A stretch of DNA of 64,000 nt from UBA6059 sp040222235. GTDB taxonomy: Bacteria > Bacteroidota > Bacteroidia > Cytophagales > Cyclobacteriaceae. Below are positions 15,101 to 21,100 of the stretch, in pieces (within the stretch, counting starts at the first letter, position 1; each line of letters opens with the position of its first letter). The position numbers and the translations under genes were made by a program. The stretch spans positions 1 through 64,000 of the forward strand of contig JAVKDO010000143.1 in NCBI GenBank assembly GCA_040222235.1, in the 5' to 3' direction. The notes below the pieces were generated by a model. The model had not been told where the DNA came from. It worked only from the letters and a program-made list of their open reading frames with translations, and searched no databases.

Positions 15101-18100
15101 AGGCATTAAACCAGGCTTCTAGCGTGTAATCATCTACAGCATCGTCTATCTTCTTAACATCCGATATGTCCACAAAATCATTGAACCCGTCGAAGGTCAG
15201 TGCATTTTGAGGCAAGCTAGCATTGATGCTAAACTGGCTAGCCGTCGCATTGTCATTCCCCGTCAAGTCGGTGACCTTGCCTAAAAACAAATCCACGAGT
15301 ACTGTACCATCACCTGATGGATAAACATCTGCCAAGAAAACGACATTATCAGCTGTCTGTAGATTAGCCGCCACACCATTGCCTACCGTAATATCCGTCT
15401 CTTTGAAGTCGACCACCTCTTCGTCAAAGGTGAAAGTGATCGGGAATGGAGATAAGGTCGTAGTGCCTGATTCACTACTGCTAATCAAGACAGTGGGATC
15501 AGTGGTATCGAGACCTTGTGAGGCCGTTACTCCATTGGTAGCTAGTACCCAGTTTGCAGAGGTGTTTGGTAATGTTGGGCCACTCCAGGTACCATCCTGG
15601 GCACCATCGCTAGTTGCTATATCAAAGAGCGTTGAACCTGTACCGCTATTAAAATTATAATACCCTAGTAGCTCCGGTTCGGAACCTGTCAGTTCGACAT
15701 CCTTGAAGGCGGCAATCTGCGCTTCTGCTCTCACTACATCCCAAAGGCGTACTTCGTCCATCTGACCATCGAAGTAACCTGATGGGTCCCAGCTATTTCT
15801 GCTAAGGGTGAAATTGGTATTGCCAATAAATGCTGAGCCATGAGTATCACTGCCAACATAGCTGCCATCTATGTACAATGAAGACTCCAGTGTCGCAAAC
15901 TCATGCGTAATGACCAGATGGTGCCATCCTGTGGTGACACTCCATGGAATAGTTATATCATCAAAAAAGAAGCCTACTTTGACTTGTGTCTGCTCTATGG
16001 TGATATGCAATGCCTGATTGTTAGTGCCTGCGCTTCCCATAGAAAATAGCGTCTGATTGGCTGATGCATTGTCTGTGTTAAACCATACCTCAACTGTGAA
16101 ATCTTTGGAGGACAGATCAATTCCGGATCCGGAAATATGATCGTCTATCCCGTCAAGATCCAGCGCATAGTTCGTATCTCCAGTGCTAACATCCAGCAGG
16201 GTTGGGTTGCTCTGAAGATTGCCTTCATCATCCGCCGCTACGACATAGACATCATAGGCCGTGCCCATCGTGAGTCCTGTGATGTTTTGCACAAACTCTG
16301 TTGCGCTAGCAGAAATTGTAAAACTTCCACTTGTAATCTCGTTGGCCACTCCTCCTGCTTGTACTCCAGACGAAGTAGGTGTAGGATCACCATCCGGCAG
16401 TACGCTATAGTATGCCACACCGGTCTCATTGAGGGCTACCGCCAAATCAGCATTATCCGAAAAGAGATTGCTGATTACAGGATATCCACCGTCATACAAT
16501 GGTGGGAAGACATCTACGTTGAGTGCATCGGAAGTGACAAACGTCGCACCTCCAAACAGTGTTCCATCCAAAGTGCCTGCCGTAACATCAGTGAGAGGCC
16601 CAGCCGACTGATTGAAATCATAAGACGCAACAAGCCCTGTCTCAGCAGTTAATGTACTATAAGCATTATTGACAATTTCGGCTTGAGTCCTTGCTACATT
16701 CCATATCCGAAGTTCGTCGATCTCTCCTTCATAAAAATAGTTCTGTGTACCCGCACTGCCTTCGTTCGTGTTATCGTGGAATCGGATTCTATCATTCATG
16801 GCACCAACACCAATATTGGCTGAATGAGTTGGTATGACAGTAATTCCAGTATTATCAGTGGCAAACACTGATCCATTTAAATATCCTGTCGCAATCGTAT
16901 TATCAGAGTCAATTACTATTGCCACATGATTCCATGAGCCAGAAACGAAATTTGACGTTTGAAGCAATACATTCGAGCCACCGTGACTGAAAAAATACAA
17001 CTCGTTATTGTAGATATATAGCGCCAGTCCATTTGCTTCTCCTCCTTCTTCATAGATCACTTGAAACGAGGCGGGACTTTTGTCCACAACGTTAAACCAA
17101 GCTTCTATGGTTTTATTCGCCACTACCCCCGAATTAATATTTACATCATCAGGAATGGATACATAATCATCTGCTCCGTCAAAAGAAAGTGCATTGCCCG
17201 ACATATTATCATCGGCGATCGTGTACTTATGCCCATCAACAATAGCAGAGGCATCCAAAGTGAAGGAAACCTTATTGCCTTCTATTGCGAAGTTTGTCGA
17301 AGCGGTTGTGTAGGCTCCCGAAGTACTTGGTCGTGTGATTAAGGCGAAGTTGGAGCTTGGTCTTGTGAGCCCAGCATCATCATAGTCAAAGGTGAAGGTG
17401 ATTGAGCCATTATTGCTATTGACATCCGTCAAATCCACATACCAGTCTCTGGCCCATCTGTTGAGGTAGCCCCCAGGTAAGTCGGTCTGTGCCATGGCAT
17501 GAGCAGTACCCGTATGCCCCGCGAATGCGTAATCTCCATTATCCTGAAGGAAGCCTTCGCTCATTAGGAACAGGCCTCCCGAATTCGCTGCTGGATCATA
17601 TCCATCGACTTCCTGACCGATACCCGCTACGTCAAAGTCAAAGTCGCCATTGCCACCATCATCACCGGCGTAGTGATCTCCAGTGATGGTAAGCGCATAT
17701 TTTGCCGAGAGGTAGTTTTCTATTATCGTACGAGAGGCAGTATTCAATGCTTCATTGAAGAAGATCACTTCGTAGATATCTCCATTGAAACCCAGGCCTG
17801 ATCCAGCTGCTAAAGCACCAACTGAGCCGGTAACATTTGTGGTGTTAGGTGTGCTCGCACCGCCAGTTGCGCTTATTCCAGCACCGTCCACAAACATGTT
17901 GGAATTGCTCAAAGCTCCCCCAGAATAATCTGCAGAGAAAAGGAACGTATTAGATGGAGTAACGCTAGACGCTGCACCGATGTAGCCACTTCCTTGCATT
18001 TCAAGTAAGATCGAATTGCTGGCGTCCACCCCCACTGAAAACCTATTGGTCGGCGTGTTGGCTCCATAAGAAAAGAGGTACTCCTGACCACCAGGTGTGG

Positions 18101-21100
18101 AGGAGTATTCTGCTACTACAAATACCGATCTTGCATTTGCTCCTGTTGGTAAATCTGTTGCATCAAAGTCGAGATCCTCTGAGCCTGCAAAGTTGATGTT
18201 GGGCTGTCCATTTTGACCACCGGTTTGATAGGTCGGGCTGGCACTGACCGTAGTGTGTGTGCCATAACCTGACTGGTCATTCCATTGATCCACAGGATCC
18301 GTATTCAATGATGGTGTAACCCCTGCATCCGCAAACACACCCTTATCTGCCTGATACCACAACGTCAATGTAGAAGCTCCATCTGTTTCCCCTACACCAC
18401 CGGGCCCAGTACTACCAGCAAGCTGCGTAGGGTCGTTGTAGTTAAGGCTTACTTCACCTGTAGTTGGAGAATTATACGCGATTGACCAGTTGCCATCTGG
18501 TAAATTGACTGTACCAAACGTACCCGAAATTGCGGTAGCGTCTAGAATGACAATCTCATCGCCGTTAGTAGGCGTGTATCCGAGGTTGACATTGAGCGTA
18601 CCTCCCAGGGTAGCAGTACCTCCTACCGTAATCTGGTCATAGCCAGTACAAGGAGTAGTACCGTCCACGTCGACCTCCAGCGTGCCTATATTAGTAAAGT
18701 TGGCTCCAAAATTAGTGCAGCCTGGTGATGCTCCAGGAGCGACTGTACCAGGCGCCTGGTTGATGAAGTTGTTGTTGAAGGTGCCGAAACCAGTCACCAC
18801 ACCGTTGTTAATAAATGCGCCGAGGGGATCGTCTACTTGTGTGCCTTCTGCAAAAAAGACAGTGCCATTATTCGTAAAAGTGCCGCCGGTTACAAGGTTG
18901 AGGTCATTGTCATTGATAAAGACATTACCATTGTTGATGAAGTTAGCCGCATTCTGCAGCTCAAGGGTATTATTATTGAGATCCATATTGAGGCTTGCTC
19001 CCTCTTGTACTATGAAGTTGTTGGCGTTAAGAACAAGGTTTTCAGACTGTGTTAGTGTAGCATCTTCAGCGATCACCACATCATCTACGACGTTACTTGG
19101 AGGAGGCACGACTCCACCACACCAGTTGGCCGGATCATCCCAGTCACTGTCTGTCGTACCGATAAATGTGCCACCAGGCGCGCAGGATGGAGTAGTAGAT
19201 GCTATCCAGCTAGGGTCTCCCAGTACATTTCCTGTGTTACCATTCCCCGAGATGTCGGTAAGCGTAGTTCCGCTGGTAGCATTAAAATCATAAGCAGCAT
19301 CTAACCCTGTAGCAGAGAGGATCTGCGTTGTAAGTCCTGCCACAATATCGGCGGCTGATCTCGCCACACTCCAAACACGCAAGTTGTCAATCTCACCATC
19401 AAAATATCCGCCTTCATTGTTTGGTCGTATAGGATTACCGCCGACATACACAACACCTACGTTATCAGCTACATTTCCCGTGGCAGCTGACTGGGCGTCT
19501 TGAATTCCGTTGATGTAAACAATCATATTGCTGCCATCATATACCCCAGCCACATGTGTCCATTGATTCAGTCCAATTGATTGAGTAGACGTGACGCCAC
19601 CAGCTCCGAATAGCCCAAAGGTAACCTGACCTGAAGTAGTGAGGGAAAAAAGCTTGTCCTCAGCACCATTGGTCCATTTATTAAATATAATGTTTCCGTT
19701 CGTCGCGTCTATTGACTCTGGGTAGATCCAGGCCTCCACAGCAAATGTTGTGTTTACAGTAGCAGCCAGAGAATTTCCTAAGTCCACATAGTCATCCACA
19801 CCATCGAAGTTCAGTGCGTTTTCCGGTGATGTGAAGGTAATTTGATACTGGTTCGCGGCTGTATTGCCATTACCAGTAAGGTCAGTCACCGCATCTTCCG
19901 GTAGGTCAACAGTGACGGTCGTACCTGTGATCGGCGTGATATCGGCCGTCCAGGTGATGTTATCAGACGTTGCGAGATTAGAAGCAGAACCACCACCTAC
20001 GGTCAGATCACTTGCAGCAAAGTTGGTCACCTGCTCATCAAATGTGATGGTGATACCAATCGGATTGTTAGTGGTTGGGCTAGAAGGGCCTGTGATCATG
20101 GTAATGGTGGGGCTTTGTGTATCCAGGACTGCTGCTCCGAACATTTCAGTACTCACTATTTGAGTAGGGCCATTGATGGTGCCATCCTGACTACCTGCTT
20201 GGCTGGCACCCGTAGTGGCTACATCCGTAAGCATGGAGTTGACCTCCATCGGATAGTAGGCCACCAGACCTGGCTCATTACCAGTGAGTTCCACATCCTT
20301 GAAAGCCAAAAGTTGAGAAGGCGTTCTAACTGAATGCCAAATCCTTACCTCGTCCATTTGCCCATTAAAATGTTCATTGGATGTCACGGCATCTTCACCT
20401 ATTGCCCAGTCTACATTATTATCAACTAATGTGGTTTCACCTAGATCGGCGCTTGATACGGCCACACCATTCAAATAATTGGTAAATACGCCTTGATCGA
20501 AAACTAAAGCGACATGATGCCATTGGTTCAGTGTCAAAATTTCACCAGTGGTAGGTGTCGATACGTATACATCATTGGAGTTGGCAAACCCTGCACGCAA
20601 ACCTCGAGCCCCAGCAGTATTGTCATAAGTGTCCCAGAAAAATGACCCATCATCTGTACCGGCCGAATTTCCATCGCCTTTAGTCACAATTCTTTGGTGC
20701 GGGGAGTCCGTTGTTGGGAATATCCATGCCTCTATCGTCAGCTTACCCTCAGTAGGTTCAAGCGCGGGGTTATCCGGGATAAGCACCCTGTCGTCTATTC
20801 CATCAAAAGACAGAGCAAAGTTGACCTCCGAATCAATCGAATACGGGGGGGCCGCTGTATTACCATTGCCCGTAAAGTCGGTCAAGGCATCAGCAGCAAT
20901 ATCAACGGTCACCTGGCCTGAAGTTGTCGGTGTAATATCTGCCGTCCATGTGATGCTATCGGTGGTAGCTAAGTTGGCCGCCGTTCCATTACCTACGGTT
21001 AAGTCGCCAACTTCAAAGTTGGTCACCTGCTCACTGAACTCGATAGATATTCCGATAGGGTAAGCTGAGGTAGGACTGGAAGGGCCTGTGATGGAGGAGA